In this document: positions 42,491 through 50,734 of the stretch, in pieces
How positions within the stretch are numbered: position 1 is the stretch's first letter
Layout: each line of letters begins with the position of its first letter
Assembly (NCBI GenBank): GCA_045615705.1
Contig: JAZLFH010000012.1
Span: 1 to 64,000 of the forward strand
Reading direction: 5' to 3'
Origin: JAZLFH01 sp045615705
GTDB taxonomy: Bacteria; Bacillota; Clostridia; UMGS1883
Length of the DNA: 64,000 nucleotides
The notes under the pieces: generated by a model
Told to the model about the DNA's origin: nothing
The model's input: the letters and a program-made list of their open reading frames with translations, nothing else
The model's database searches: none
Program-made: the position numbers and the translations under genes

Positions 42491-43114
42491 TTACACAAAC
42501 TTTTTTACAAAGGTTTTTCTGTGAAATTCACACGCACCGTGAATTTTAAGTGCTTCGATATGAACTTTCGTACCATATCCCTTGTGCTTTATAAATGAAT
42601 ATTCGGGATAAATTTTATCAAGTTCCGCCATATATCTGTCCCTCGAAACCTTGGCAAGAATAGAAGCGGCGGCAATCGAGGCACTCTTTGAGTCGCCCTT
42701 TACTACGCATTGGTGATTCAATTTGCAAAACTTAATATCATCTCCGTCAACAAGGACAAACTCGGGAGTCGTTTTCAAAGCAGTTATAGCCCTGTTCATA
42801 GCCATATATGTAGCGTTTCTTATATTGTACTCGTCAATTTCTTCAACACTTGCGGAAGCGATAGCATAAGAAATTGCGTTTTCACAAATTACATCAAAAA
42901 GAATTTCTCTCTTTTTTTCGCTGACTTTTTTTGAGTCGTTAAGACCTTCGGGCGAGAAAAAAGGCGGCAATATAACTGCCGCTGCAAAAACATCTCCCGC
43001 AAGAGGACCTCTCCCTGCCTCGTCAACTCCCGCAATCGTTTTGACTCCTTTTGAGAAGGCATCTCTTTCAATATCCCACATCATATTAAGACGCATTTCT
43101 TCTTTTTCGTTCAT
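42491..43114 (-). CDS. rnhB: ribonuclease HII
   Basis: 207 residues, ATG after AGGAG. The catalytic acidic set is visible in AGVDEAGRGPLAG (Asp-Glu), LVDGDD and the later DRYMAEL/GYGT region. It removes ribonucleotides from DNA:RNA hybrids. Part of the lepB-rbgA-rnhB-yraN unit. Confidence 0.96.
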   Translation of the reverse strand: MNEKEEMRLNMMWDIERDAFSKGVKTIAGVDEAGRGPLAGDVFAAAVILPPFFSPEGLNDSKKVSEKKREILFDVICENAISYAIASASVEEIDEYNIRNATYMAMNRAITALKTTPEFVLVDGDDIKFCKLNHQCVVKGDSKSASIAAASILAKVSRDRYMAELDKIYPEYSFIKHKGYGTKVHIEALKIHGACEFHRKTFVKKFV

Positions 43115-43123
43115 AAAAATCTC

Positions 43124-43945
43124 CTAATCAAGTGTTATTCTGCCAAGTTTGGAAGCCCTAAACTCATCAAGTAAAACATTTGATGCACGGCGAATGTCCG
43201 CTTCACCGTTTGAAACAAAAAATGAGCGATTTTTTGCAATGTCAAAGAGAATATCATACCCATTTTTATCAATATCCGAAAGTGAATATCTTTCTTTGAG
43301 AGCATCGCCGTAGTTATCCCTTAAAAAATCGCAAAGAGATGACGCCAATTCTTCCACATTCATTATATCGTCTTTTATTGCACCGGTAAAGGCAAGTTTT
43401 AACCCGACTGACTTATCTTCAAATTTCGGCCACAAAATTCCGGGGGTGTCAAGCATTTCTATTCCGCTTTTTAAAGTAACCCATTGCTTTCCTCTGGTAA
43501 CACCGGGACGGTCGCCGACTTTTGTCGCACCCTTTTTGGAAAGTTTGTTTATAAGAGAAGATTTCCCTACATTCGGTATACCGCAAACCATAATTCTGAT
43601 AGGCTTATTTACGATACCTCTTTTTTTATCACGCTCAATCTTTTCTTTTAAAAGTTCTTTTATCTTTGGTGCGATTTTGTCAACTCCCATACCGCTTTTT
43701 GAACTGATGAGAATTGCATTTAGTTTATCCTTCCACAAAAGGTTGGACTTTTCGTCCGCAATATCGCTCTTGTTTATAACGGTAACGATGGGCTTTCCCT
43801 TTGTAAGAGAGGGCAAATCGGGGTTTCGGCTTGAAACAGGACAACGGGCGTCCAAAATTTCGAGGACACAATCTACGCTTTTTATGTCTTCTTCAATCAT
43901 TCGCCTCGTTTTTGTCATATGCCCCGGAAACCACTGTATATCCAT
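43124..43945 (-). CDS. rbgA: ribosome biogenesis GTPase RbgA (YlqF)
   Basis: 273 residues. The N-terminus IQWFPGHM is diagnostic. The G motifs are circularly permuted: NKSD (G4) comes before GIPNVGKSSL (G1), followed by DTPGIL (G3). It matures the 50S subunit. Grouping with rnhB and lepB, with rplS just upstream, is common in Firmicutes. Confidence 0.96.
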   Translation of the reverse strand: MDIQWFPGHMTKTRRMIEEDIKSVDCVLEILDARCPVSSRNPDLPSLTKGKPIVTVINKSDIADEKSNLLWKDKLNAILISSKSGMGVDKIAPKIKELLKEKIERDKKRGIVNKPIRIMVCGIPNVGKSSLINKLSKKGATKVGDRPGVTRGKQWVTLKSGIEMLDTPGILWPKFEDKSVGLKLAFTGAIKDDIMNVEELASSLCDFLRDNYGDALKERYSLSDIDKNGYDILFDIAKNRSFFVSNGEADIRRASNVLLDEFRASKLGRITLD

Positions 43946-43957
43946 AAAAGCCTCCGA

Positions 43958-44533
43958 TTAAAATGTACAAATTTTGTTAAACGGCCAAAATCTTAAAACA
44001 GCATTGCCCAAAACAGACTTTTCGGAAACAAATCCAACATCGGGGGAACGACTGTCTTTACTTCCGTTTCGGTTATCGCCAAGAACGAAGATATGATCTT
44101 CGGGAACAGTTGCTTCGGTAAAACTGAAGATGTTTCTCATATCTTCTTTTATATAATCTTCATCAAGTTTTTGTCCGTCAACAAAGACACTGCTTGTAGC
44201 ATAATCAATCTCGACATGCTGTCCTTCGGTTGCGATTACTCTTTTTACATAGCAATCCGAAGGGGAACAAGCAGGATGAAAAATAACAATATCGCCTTGT
44301 TTTGGAGTGTAACCCAGACGCCATACGACAAGTCTTTGGTTGTGAGCGAGAGTAGGAACCATACTGCTGCCGTCAACACGGACAACGGTAAAAATGAATG
44401 TGCGAATTACAAAAGCGATAACTACCGCCCAAAGTATAGCTTTCACCCACTCTAATGCCTCGCTTTTTAAAGAATTCTTTTTTTTATTATCATTATTTGT
44501 TTCGTTTGTTTCATTTATTACTTCGTTTTCCAT
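43958..44533 (-). CDS. lepB: signal peptidase I
   Basis: 191 residues. A lysine-rich N-terminus and one membrane anchor (about 30-50) precede the catalytic Ser in GSSMVPTL and Lys in YVKRVIA, with LGDNRNGSKDSR near the end. It cleaves secretory signal peptides, including presumably that of the M23 protein at 1069. Confidence 0.96.
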   Translation of the reverse strand: MENEVINETNETNNDNKKKNSLKSEALEWVKAILWAVVIAFVIRTFIFTVVRVDGSSMVPTLAHNQRLVVWRLGYTPKQGDIVIFHPACSPSDCYVKRVIATEGQHVEIDYATSSVFVDGQKLDEDYIKEDMRNIFSFTEATVPEDHIFVLGDNRNGSKDSRSPDVGFVSEKSVLGNAVLRFWPFNKICTF

Positions 44534-44555
44534 AAAAATTCCACCTCTACGAGAG

Positions 44556-44584
44556 AGTATAGCACTGTTTCAAATTAAAATCAA
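44556..44584 (-). promoter_or_regulatory. lepB promoter
   Basis: On the minus strand: TTGATT (44584-44579), 17-bp spacer, TATACT (44561-44556). It would drive lepB-rbgA-rnhB-yraN-dipeptidase. Confidence 0.7.
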
Positions 44585-44631
44585 TAATCAAAGCAAAAAA
44601 GAATATTAAAATTCAATTAGGGGATTAATAA

Positions 44632-44667
44632 AAAAAGCAGTTTGAAACTTTGTTCAAACTGCTTTTT
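44632..44667 (-). terminator. rplS terminator
   Basis: AAAAAGCAGTTTGAA pairs with TTCAAACTGCTTTTT around a 6-nt loop; A and T runs on the two sides. Confidence 0.92.
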
Positions 44668-44669
44668 TA

Positions 44670-45011
44670 TTAAAGTCTTTCTTTAACCTTTGCTGCCTTA
44701 CCGACTCTGTCTCGCAAGTAGTAAAGTTTAGCACGGCGTACCTTACCGTGGCGAACAACTTCGATTTTTGCGAGGTTCGGCGAATGAACAGGGAATGTTC
44801 TTTCAACACCTACACCGTAAGAAAGACGGCGTACTGTGAAAGTTTCACTGATACCGCCATTTTTCATTGAGATAACAGTTCCTTCAAAAATCTGAACTCT
44901 TTCTCTTGTGCCTTCCTTAACCTTTACATGAACCTTAACGGTATCACCGATTTCAATTTTCGGAAGGTCAGTACGAAGTTGCGACTCCGTAATTGCTTTG
45001 ATAATATCCAT
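44670..45011 (-). CDS. rplS: 50S ribosomal protein L19
   Basis: 113 residues from the ATG at 45011; GAAAGGA precedes it. Seen: GDTVKVHVKVKEGTRERVQ, IFEGTVISMKNGGISETFTVRR and the RAKLYYLRDRVGKAAKVKE end. It sits at the 30S-50S interface. Confidence 0.98.
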   Translation of the reverse strand: MDIIKAITESQLRTDLPKIEIGDTVKVHVKVKEGTRERVQIFEGTVISMKNGGISETFTVRRLSYGVGVERTFPVHSPNLAKIEVVRHGKVRRAKLYYLRDRVGKAAKVKERL

Positions 45012-45093
45012 CAAAAACATCCTTTCTTTTCCCGGAAATCCGGTATGCTGCGGCGTTCGTGCGAAAGAATGGCAGAGGACCGCCCGTAAATGC
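45012..45093 (-). promoter_or_regulatory. rplS leader, possible L19 autoregulatory structure
   Basis: The 80-base leader contains a CCGGATTTCCGG hairpin next to the ribosome-binding site and a GGCGG...CCGC long stem. L19 leaders with feedback roles are known in Firmicutes, but I could not align this one to that consensus, so the label is tentative. Confidence 0.4.
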
Positions 45094-45099
45094 TTAGAT

Positions 45100-45128
45100 A
45101 GAATACCACAAATTTAATGCTTTTGCAA
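45100..45128 (-). promoter_or_regulatory. rplS promoter
   Basis: On the minus strand: TTGCAA (45128-45123), 17-bp spacer, TATTCT (45105-45100). Confidence 0.7.
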
Positions 45129-45178
45129 GAGTTTTTTTAAAAAAGTGCGAAAAAAGTGTTTTTTTATCTTAATTTTAC

Positions 45179-45207
45179 TTGACAAACCTTATTTATAGTG
45201 GTAGCAT
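45179..45207 (+). promoter_or_regulatory. promoter of ACT protein-hom-lysC
   Basis: TTGACA at 45179-45184, 17-bp spacer, TAGCAT at 45202-45207. Confidence 0.75.
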
Positions 45208-45246
45208 AGACAAGAAAAAAACAAATGTCTATGAGCGGTGCACAAA

Positions 45247-45684
45247 ATGAGCGATAACGGAAAGTACATTTTAATAGACAGCGAGGCACTTCCGGATGTT
45301 TTTATAAAAACACTTGCGGTTAAAGAACTCTTAGAAAAGGACAAGCGTATTACGGTTGGTGAAGCTTGCGAAAAAGAAGGAATGAGTCGCAGTGCGTTTT
45401 ATAAATATCGGGACAGTGTTTTTGCGTTTAACAGAATGCAAGGCGTACTTACGCTTTTGGCTGTTGTTCTCGATATAAAAGGAGTACTCAGTGAAATGTT
45501 AAACCTTTTAAGCGAAGAAAACTGCAACATTTTAACCATAAATCAGGGAGTACCGCTTAATTCGGTGGCAAATATTACATTTACCATACAGACAGAGAAG
45601 ATGAACTGCTCGGTTGACAGGCTTTTGACGAGGCTTAAATCAGTTTCCGGAGTAAGAAGTATAAACATTTTATCACAACAGTAG
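45247..45684 (+). CDS. ACT domain protein (UPF0735/PheB type)
   Basis: 145 residues from the ATG at 45247 (a GTG three codons earlier is possible). An N-terminal helix-turn-helix-like part (ITVGEACEKEGMSRSAFYKYRD, about 35-60) is followed by a C-terminal ACT domain (about 68-145). ACT domains bind amino acids. Its place at the head of hom and lysC suggests an amino-acid-sensing regulatory role in that pathway, which is inference. Confidence 0.88.
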   Translation: MSDNGKYILIDSEALPDVFIKTLAVKELLEKDKRITVGEACEKEGMSRSAFYKYRDSVFAFNRMQGVLTLLAVVLDIKGVLSEMLNLLSEENCNILTINQGVPLNSVANITFTIQTEKMNCSVDRLLTRLKSVSGVRSINILSQQ

Positions 45685-45694
45685 GGGTGGAAAT

Positions 45695-46894
45695 ATGAAC
45701 ATAGCAATTATAGGATACGGAGTTGTCGGCTCCGGGGTGTACGAAGTGATTAAGGAAAACGCTTCGATATTGGCACGAAAATGTCAAAAAGATATTAATA
45801 TAAAGTATATACTTGATATCAGAGATTTTGACAACCACTGTGAAAAAGAAATCTTCACAAAGAATTTTGAAGACATTTTAAATGATGACAGTGTTGAAAT
45901 TGTAGTTGAAACAGTCGGAGGAAAAACCTTTGCTTACGAGTACACCAAAAAACTTTTAATGGCGGGAAAGAGTATGGTAACAAGCAACAAAGAACTTGTT
46001 GCAACATACGGAGATGAACTTTTAAAAATTGCAAGAGAAAAGAATGTCCGCTATCTTTTTGAGGCGTCTGTCGGCGGAGGAATACCAATTATCAGACCTC
46101 TTGTTCAGTGCCTTGCGGGAAACAAAATCAATAAAATTGAAGGAATATTAAACGGCACGACAAATTATATACTTACAAAAATGTTTAAAGACGGTCAAAG
46201 TTTTGATGATGCACTAATAGATGCACAAAAACTCGGTTATGCGGAAAGAGATGCTTCTGCCGATGTGGACGGATTGGACACATGCAGAAAAATTGCGATT
46301 TTAACTTCACTTTCTTACGGATTTAAGATTAATGCGGATAAAATTCCGACCGAAGGAATAAGAAATATTACTAAGGAAGATGTTTCATACGCAGAAAAGT
46401 TCGGATATTCGATAAAACTTATCGGGTACAGCAATATTTATGATAGCGGTGTAAACATAAGAGTTTGCCCTATGCTTGTAAGTAAGGAAAGCCCGGTTTC
46501 TGCCGTTGAAGATGTTTTTAATGCGGTTTTGGTAAACGGTAATGAGGTAGATGATGTAATGTTTTACGGCAGAGGAGCAGGAAAACTTCCGACAGCGAGT
46601 GCCGTTGTGGGCGATGTTGTCGATATTGCACAGACACCAAAAAATACGGGAAAATTTTTCTGGGAAACAGAAAAAGAAAATTCGATTCTTCCCAAAGAAG
46701 ACGAGAAATTCTCCCGGTTGGTCAGAATAGAAAACGATAAAAAAGATATTTGCAAAAAAGTTTTCGGTGCTGATGAATTTTACGGCATAAATGATGAATG
46801 TGCGTTTATAAGCAGTGAAATCAGCGAAAAGGACTTTGATATTTTCTGTAAAAAGGTCGGAGGAGTAATAAGTTCTGTAAGAGTGTTAAAATAG
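45695..46894 (+). CDS. hom: homoserine dehydrogenase
   Basis: 399 residues. The NAD(P) fold IAIIGYGVVGSGV, TSNKELVATYG, FEASVGGGIPIIRPL, GILNGTTNYILT and the GRGAGKLPTASAVVGD motif are all present. A shortened C-terminal ACT region (about 340-399) may mediate threonine feedback. It reduces aspartate semialdehyde to homoserine. AGGGGTGG precedes the ATG. Confidence 0.97.
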   Translation: MNIAIIGYGVVGSGVYEVIKENASILARKCQKDINIKYILDIRDFDNHCEKEIFTKNFEDILNDDSVEIVVETVGGKTFAYEYTKKLLMAGKSMVTSNKELVATYGDELLKIAREKNVRYLFEASVGGGIPIIRPLVQCLAGNKINKIEGILNGTTNYILTKMFKDGQSFDDALIDAQKLGYAERDASADVDGLDTCRKIAILTSLSYGFKINADKIPTEGIRNITKEDVSYAEKFGYSIKLIGYSNIYDSGVNIRVCPMLVSKESPVSAVEDVFNAVLVNGNEVDDVMFYGRGAGKLPTASAVVGDVVDIAQTPKNTGKFFWETEKENSILPKEDEKFSRLVRIENDKKDICKKVFGADEFYGINDECAFISSEISEKDFDIFCKKVGGVISSVRVLK

Positions 46895-46905
46895 GAGGTT
46901 TATAT

Positions 46906-48117
46906 ATGGCTTTAATAGTACAAAAATTCGGCGGTTCATCTGTTAAAGATGCCGAGAGAATTATGAATGTGGCTAAAAGAATCGTTGAAACATACGATAT
47001 GGGAAACTCTGTTGCGGTAGTTGTATCTGCTCAGGGCGACACGACAGACGATTTGATAGCAAAGGCAAACGAAATAAATAAAGATGCGTCAAAAAGGGAA
47101 TATGATGTGTTGCTTTCAACGGGGGAGCAAATATCCATGTCGCTCCTTGCAATGGCGATAGAAAAACTCGGCCGCCCCGTAATTTCACTTAGTGCATGGC
47201 AGATAGGACTTTATACAGACTCAAACCATTCAAATGCAAGAATTAAGCGTCTTATGGGCGACAGAATTCATGCAGAACTTGATAAAAAAAGAATTGTCAT
47301 TGTGGCAGGATTTCAGGGAATTGACAAGTTTGACGATGTAACCACACTCGGCAGAGGGGGAAGCGATACTTCTGCGGTGTGCCTTGCGGCATCACTCGGG
47401 GCTGACCTCTGTCAGATATTTACAGATGTTAAGGGTGTGTATACTACGGACCCGAGAATAGTGCCGAATGCAACAAAACTTGACGAAATTACATATGACG
47501 AAATGCTTGAACTTGCATCTCTCGGTGCAAATGTACTGCATAACAGAAGTGTTGAGTTGGCAAAAAAGTTTCATGTAAAGATGGAGGTTCTTTCAAGTCT
47601 TGAAAAAGAGCCGGGAACAATAGTTAAGGAGGAAGTTAATGTGGAAAAAATGATGGTTAGGGGCGTTGCCCGTGATAATGATGTAGCAAGAATTTCTCTT
47701 GTAAATGTAGAGGATAAGCCCGGAAAGGCTTTTCAGGTATTCTCACTTTTGGCGAAAAAGAAAATCAATGTGGATGTAATTTTGCAATCACTCGGAAGAG
47801 ACAGTAAAAAAGATATCAGTTTCACAGTACCGAGCAGTATGCTTCAACCTGCGATGGATATTTTGAATGAAAACAACTCGGAAATTAAGGCATCGGAGAT
47901 TGTTTATGACGACAATGTGTCAAAGGTTTCAATAGTAGGTGCCGGTATGGCAAGTAACCCCGGTGTTGCATCGCTTATGTTTGAAGCACTTTACGATGCC
48001 GATGTAAATATACATATGATTTCAACAAGCGAAATCAAGATTAGTGTGCTTATTGACAGAGAAAATGCGGAAAGAGCGGTTCGTGCAATTCACGATAAGT
48101 TCCATTTGGGTGAATAA
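46906..48117 (+). CDS. lysC: aspartate kinase
   Basis: 403 residues. VQKFGGSSV, the RGGSDTSAV loop and FTDVKGVYTTDPRIV belong to the kinase domain (about 1-240). Two C-terminal ACT domains (about 265-403) carry feedback control, probably by lysine. It starts the aspartate family pathway. An internal GTG-type start for a separate beta subunit (as in Bacillus) is possible near 47641, after AAGGAGG. Confidence 0.97.
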   Translation: MALIVQKFGGSSVKDAERIMNVAKRIVETYDMGNSVAVVVSAQGDTTDDLIAKANEINKDASKREYDVLLSTGEQISMSLLAMAIEKLGRPVISLSAWQIGLYTDSNHSNARIKRLMGDRIHAELDKKRIVIVAGFQGIDKFDDVTTLGRGGSDTSAVCLAASLGADLCQIFTDVKGVYTTDPRIVPNATKLDEITYDEMLELASLGANVLHNRSVELAKKFHVKMEVLSSLEKEPGTIVKEEVNVEKMMVRGVARDNDVARISLVNVEDKPGKAFQVFSLLAKKKINVDVILQSLGRDSKKDISFTVPSSMLQPAMDILNENNSEIKASEIVYDDNVSKVSIVGAGMASNPGVASLMFEALYDADVNIHMISTSEIKISVLIDRENAERAVRAIHDKFHLGE

Positions 48118-48125
48118 ATTAAAAG

Positions 48126-48163
48126 GGATGTAAAAAACAATCGTTTTTTACATCCACTTTTTT
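48126..48163 (+). terminator. lysC terminator
   Basis: GGATGTAAAAAAC (48126-48138) pairs with GTTTTTTACATCC (48143-48155), then T6. The pgi terminator at 54853 has an almost identical stem. Confidence 0.92.
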
Positions 48164-48170
48164 GTTCGTA

Positions 48171-48279
48171 GCATAAAGAATTAGTTTTATTAAGTTTTGT
48201 AAAAACCGAGTTTTTACTTAACTTTAAAAATTATTTAACAAAACAAAATGTTATTGTTTGTTTGTTTCTTTCTTTATGC
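48171..48279. other. structured intergenic segment
   Basis: GCATAAAGAA (48171-48180) is perfectly complementary to TTCTTTATGC (48270-48279). Inside lie GTAAAAA/TTTTTAC (48199-48217) and ACAAAA/TGTTTG-like pairings. No protein frame and no clear promoter. It could be a small RNA or a decayed element. Confidence 0.4.
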
Positions 48280-48306
48280 GGTCTGTATGTTTTTTTACAG
48301 CCCGGG

Positions 48307-48681
48307 CTAAAACTCTATAATTTCCCCACGCTTTACCCTCTCGGATATGTCATCAAGTTCGGCAAACGAAAATCTTGAAGGGTCTCTGGCAACACTTAAA
48401 GGAGTAGATGAGTCCATTCCGCTCTCGACTATGCGGTCGCTTTTTTCCATAGCACTTTTTTTGACTTTTTCTTCTCGCTCTTTTGCCTTTAAAATAATGT
48501 CCTCGGGGTTTTCTGCGGCGTATTCACTCATTAAGTTCTGAGTTACTTCCTTTAATTTTGTGAGTTCGTCTTTTGTTTCACGAAACTCGCCGAGTCTTTT
48601 TCCTATAATGGAATCAATTTCGTTTTGCCATTCCTCTTGGGAAGCATAAGTTTTAAAAAATTCATTAGTGTCTTTTTCCAA
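48307..48681 (-). CDS. uncharacterised coiled-coil protein
   Basis: 124 residues from the TTG at 48681, chosen because AAAGGAG lies 8 bp upstream. Highly charged and predicted helical, with no membrane segment or cysteine. The QEEWQNEIDSIIGKRLGEF start and Lys/Glu-rich middle resemble phage scaffold (DUF4355-like) proteins. That likeness is by pattern only, and no other phage gene is near. Confidence 0.65.
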   Translation of the reverse strand: MEKDTNEFFKTYASQEEWQNEIDSIIGKRLGEFRETKDELTKLKEVTQNLMSEYAAENPEDIILKAKEREEKVKKSAMEKSDRIVESGMDSSTPLSVARDPSRFSFAELDDISERVKRGEIIEF

Positions 48682-48742
48682 AAATAACACTCCTTTCAAC
48701 AGTTATGATAAACTATAAAAAGGAGCGAGTGTGTAAATTTAA

Positions 48743-49369
48743 TTAAATTTTTTTTGGACAAATTTCTTTTGCGGGGCAGTTTTTGCAATCCGGCTTTCGA
48801 GCCGTGCAATATTCACGCCCGAAAAGTACGAGCCGGTGGCAAAATTCACTTTGCAAATCAACAGGGATTAAATCTTTGGTGTCAAGTTCGACTTTATAAG
48901 GTTCGGTTTCTTTTGTAAGACCGACTCTCTTTAAAATTCTTTTTGCGTGTGTGTCAATTACCATTCCGCCCTTTTGATAAATATCACCCAAAATCAAATT
49001 GGCGGTTTTTCGACCGACACCTGCCAAAGAAAGAAGGTCGTCCATATTATCGGGAACTTTTCCGCCGAAGACATCGCAAATTCTTTGCGAGCAGGCAATA
49101 ATGTTTTTTGCTTTGCTGCGGAAAAAACCTATCGGGCGGATAATTTCTTCTACATCTTTGAGTGAAGCGTCTTTTAAGTCTGAGGCACTTTTGTACTTTT
49201 CAAAAAGAATGGGAGTTACCGTGTTAACCCTTGCATCGGTGCATTGTGCGGAAAGTTCAACCGCAATCAAAAGTTCAAGGGGATTTGAGTAATTTAGCGA
49301 GCAGACGGCATCGGGATATGTAGTTTTAAGAATATCAAAAAAAGCAATGGCTTTCTCTTTCTTTTTCAA
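48743..49369 (-). CDS. nth: endonuclease III
   Basis: 208 residues. HhH motif LAGVGRKTANLIL with the catalytic Lys, the catalytic Asp in VIDTHAKRI, and the C-terminal 4Fe-4S cluster C-x6-C-x2-C-x5-C (CTARKPDCKNCPAKEIC). A DNA glycosylase/AP lyase for oxidised pyrimidines. Confidence 0.96.
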   Translation of the reverse strand: MKKKEKAIAFFDILKTTYPDAVCSLNYSNPLELLIAVELSAQCTDARVNTVTPILFEKYKSASDLKDASLKDVEEIIRPIGFFRSKAKNIIACSQRICDVFGGKVPDNMDDLLSLAGVGRKTANLILGDIYQKGGMVIDTHAKRILKRVGLTKETEPYKVELDTKDLIPVDLQSEFCHRLVLFGREYCTARKPDCKNCPAKEICPKKI

Positions 49370-49406
49370 AATTTCACCCCTTTTTTAAAATAATATCATA
49401 AAAAGA

Positions 49407-49435
49407 TTGAAATTTAAAGCAAAAATATGTATAAT
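49407..49435 (+). promoter_or_regulatory. glyA promoter
   Basis: TTGAAA at 49407-49412, 17-bp spacer, TATAAT at 49430-49435. Confidence 0.8.
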
Positions 49436-49466
49436 AAAAGCAATTTAGCAGTGGAGGTATTTTTTA

Positions 49467-50702
49467 ATGTATCAGATTGACAAAATAAGGGAGTTCGACA
49501 GTGAACTTGCTCAGGCAATAGACAACGAGGCAAACAGACAAAGAAATAAGATTGAACTTATTGCTTCCGAAAACTTTGTAAGCGAAGCGGTAATGCAAGC
49601 AATGGGGACTCCTCTTACAAATAAATATGCGGAAGGATATCCGGGAAAGCGTTATTACGGAGGATGCGAATTTGTCGATGTTGTTGAAACGCTTGCCATC
49701 GAGAGAGCAAAGAAACTTTTCGGAGCGGACCATGCAAATGTTCAGCCTCATAGCGGTGCTCAGGCAAACTTGGCAGTATTTTTCTCGGTTTTAAGTCCGG
49801 GAGATACCGTTCTTTCGATGAGCCTTGCTCACGGCGGACATCTTTCACACGGAAGCCCGGTAAACATTTCGGGTAAGTATTTTAATATTGTACCTTACGG
49901 TGTATCCGAAGGCGAAAACACAATAGATTATGATGAAGTAAGACGCCTTGCAATTGAATGCAAGCCGAAGTTGATTTTGGCAGGAGCAAGTGCATATCCG
50001 AGAAACATTGACTTTAAGAAGTTTTCGGAGATTGCCAAAGAGGTAGGGGCATATTTCATGGTAGATATGGCTCACATTGCGGGACTTGTTGCGGCAGGTC
50101 TTCACCAAAACCCCGTTCCTTATGCGGATTTTGTTACAACTACTACGCATAAGACTTTAAGAGGTCCTCGTGGCGGTATGATTCTTTGCAAAGAAGAACA
50201 CGCTAAATTAATAGATAAGGCAATTTTCCCCGGTATTCAGGGCGGACCGTTGATGCATGTTATTGCGGGAAAGGCCGTTAGCCTTAAAGAAGCACTTTCC
50301 GATGACTTCAAAAAGTACCAGGAACAGATTGTCAAAAACGCAAAAGCATTCAGCGAAGCACTTATGGGGTACGGCTTTAATTTGGTGTCGGGAGGAACGG
50401 ACAACCACCTCATGTTGGTTGACCTTACGAGTTTTAACATAACGGGAAAAGATGCCGAGAAAAAACTTGACGATGTAGGTATTACATGTAACAAAAATGC
50501 AATTCCGTTTGATAAGCAAAGTCCGTTTATCACAAGCGGTATAAGACTTGGAACGCCTGCTGTTACATCAAGAGGCATGAAAGAGGACGATATGAAAGAA
50601 ATTGCTCGTCTTATCTATGTAACGCTTACGGACAAAGAAAGCACTGACGAAATTAAAAAGGGTGTTAAGGCACTTTGCGACAAGCATCCGCTTTACGCAT
50701 AA
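49467..50702 (+). CDS. glyA: serine hydroxymethyltransferase
   Basis: 411 residues. PLP-binding Lys in TTTTHKTLRGPRGG, with ASENFVSEAV, YPGKRYYGGCE and HSGAQANLAVF. It interconverts serine and glycine and charges THF with a one-carbon unit, feeding the formyl donors used by purN and purH. GTGGAGG precedes the ATG. Confidence 0.98.
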   Translation: MYQIDKIREFDSELAQAIDNEANRQRNKIELIASENFVSEAVMQAMGTPLTNKYAEGYPGKRYYGGCEFVDVVETLAIERAKKLFGADHANVQPHSGAQANLAVFFSVLSPGDTVLSMSLAHGGHLSHGSPVNISGKYFNIVPYGVSEGENTIDYDEVRRLAIECKPKLILAGASAYPRNIDFKKFSEIAKEVGAYFMVDMAHIAGLVAAGLHQNPVPYADFVTTTTHKTLRGPRGGMILCKEEHAKLIDKAIFPGIQGGPLMHVIAGKAVSLKEALSDDFKKYQEQIVKNAKAFSEALMGYGFNLVSGGTDNHLMLVDLTSFNITGKDAEKKLDDVGITCNKNAIPFDKQSPFITSGIRLGTPAVTSRGMKEDDMKEIARLIYVTLTDKESTDEIKKGVKALCDKHPLYA

Positions 50703-50703
50703 T

Positions 50704-50734
50704 AAAAAAAGCCGAGCATTGCTCGGCTTTTTTT
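50704..50734. terminator. terminator shared by glyA and aroC
   Basis: AAAAAAGCCGAGC pairs with GCTCGGCTTTTTT around an ATT loop. The aroC stop codon lies at the edge of its T run, so convergent units share it. Confidence 0.9.

Noticed and set aside
48307..48681. Prophage remnant
   Set aside because: Only one weakly phage-like protein; the flanks are lysC and nth, with no integrase, portal or tail genes.
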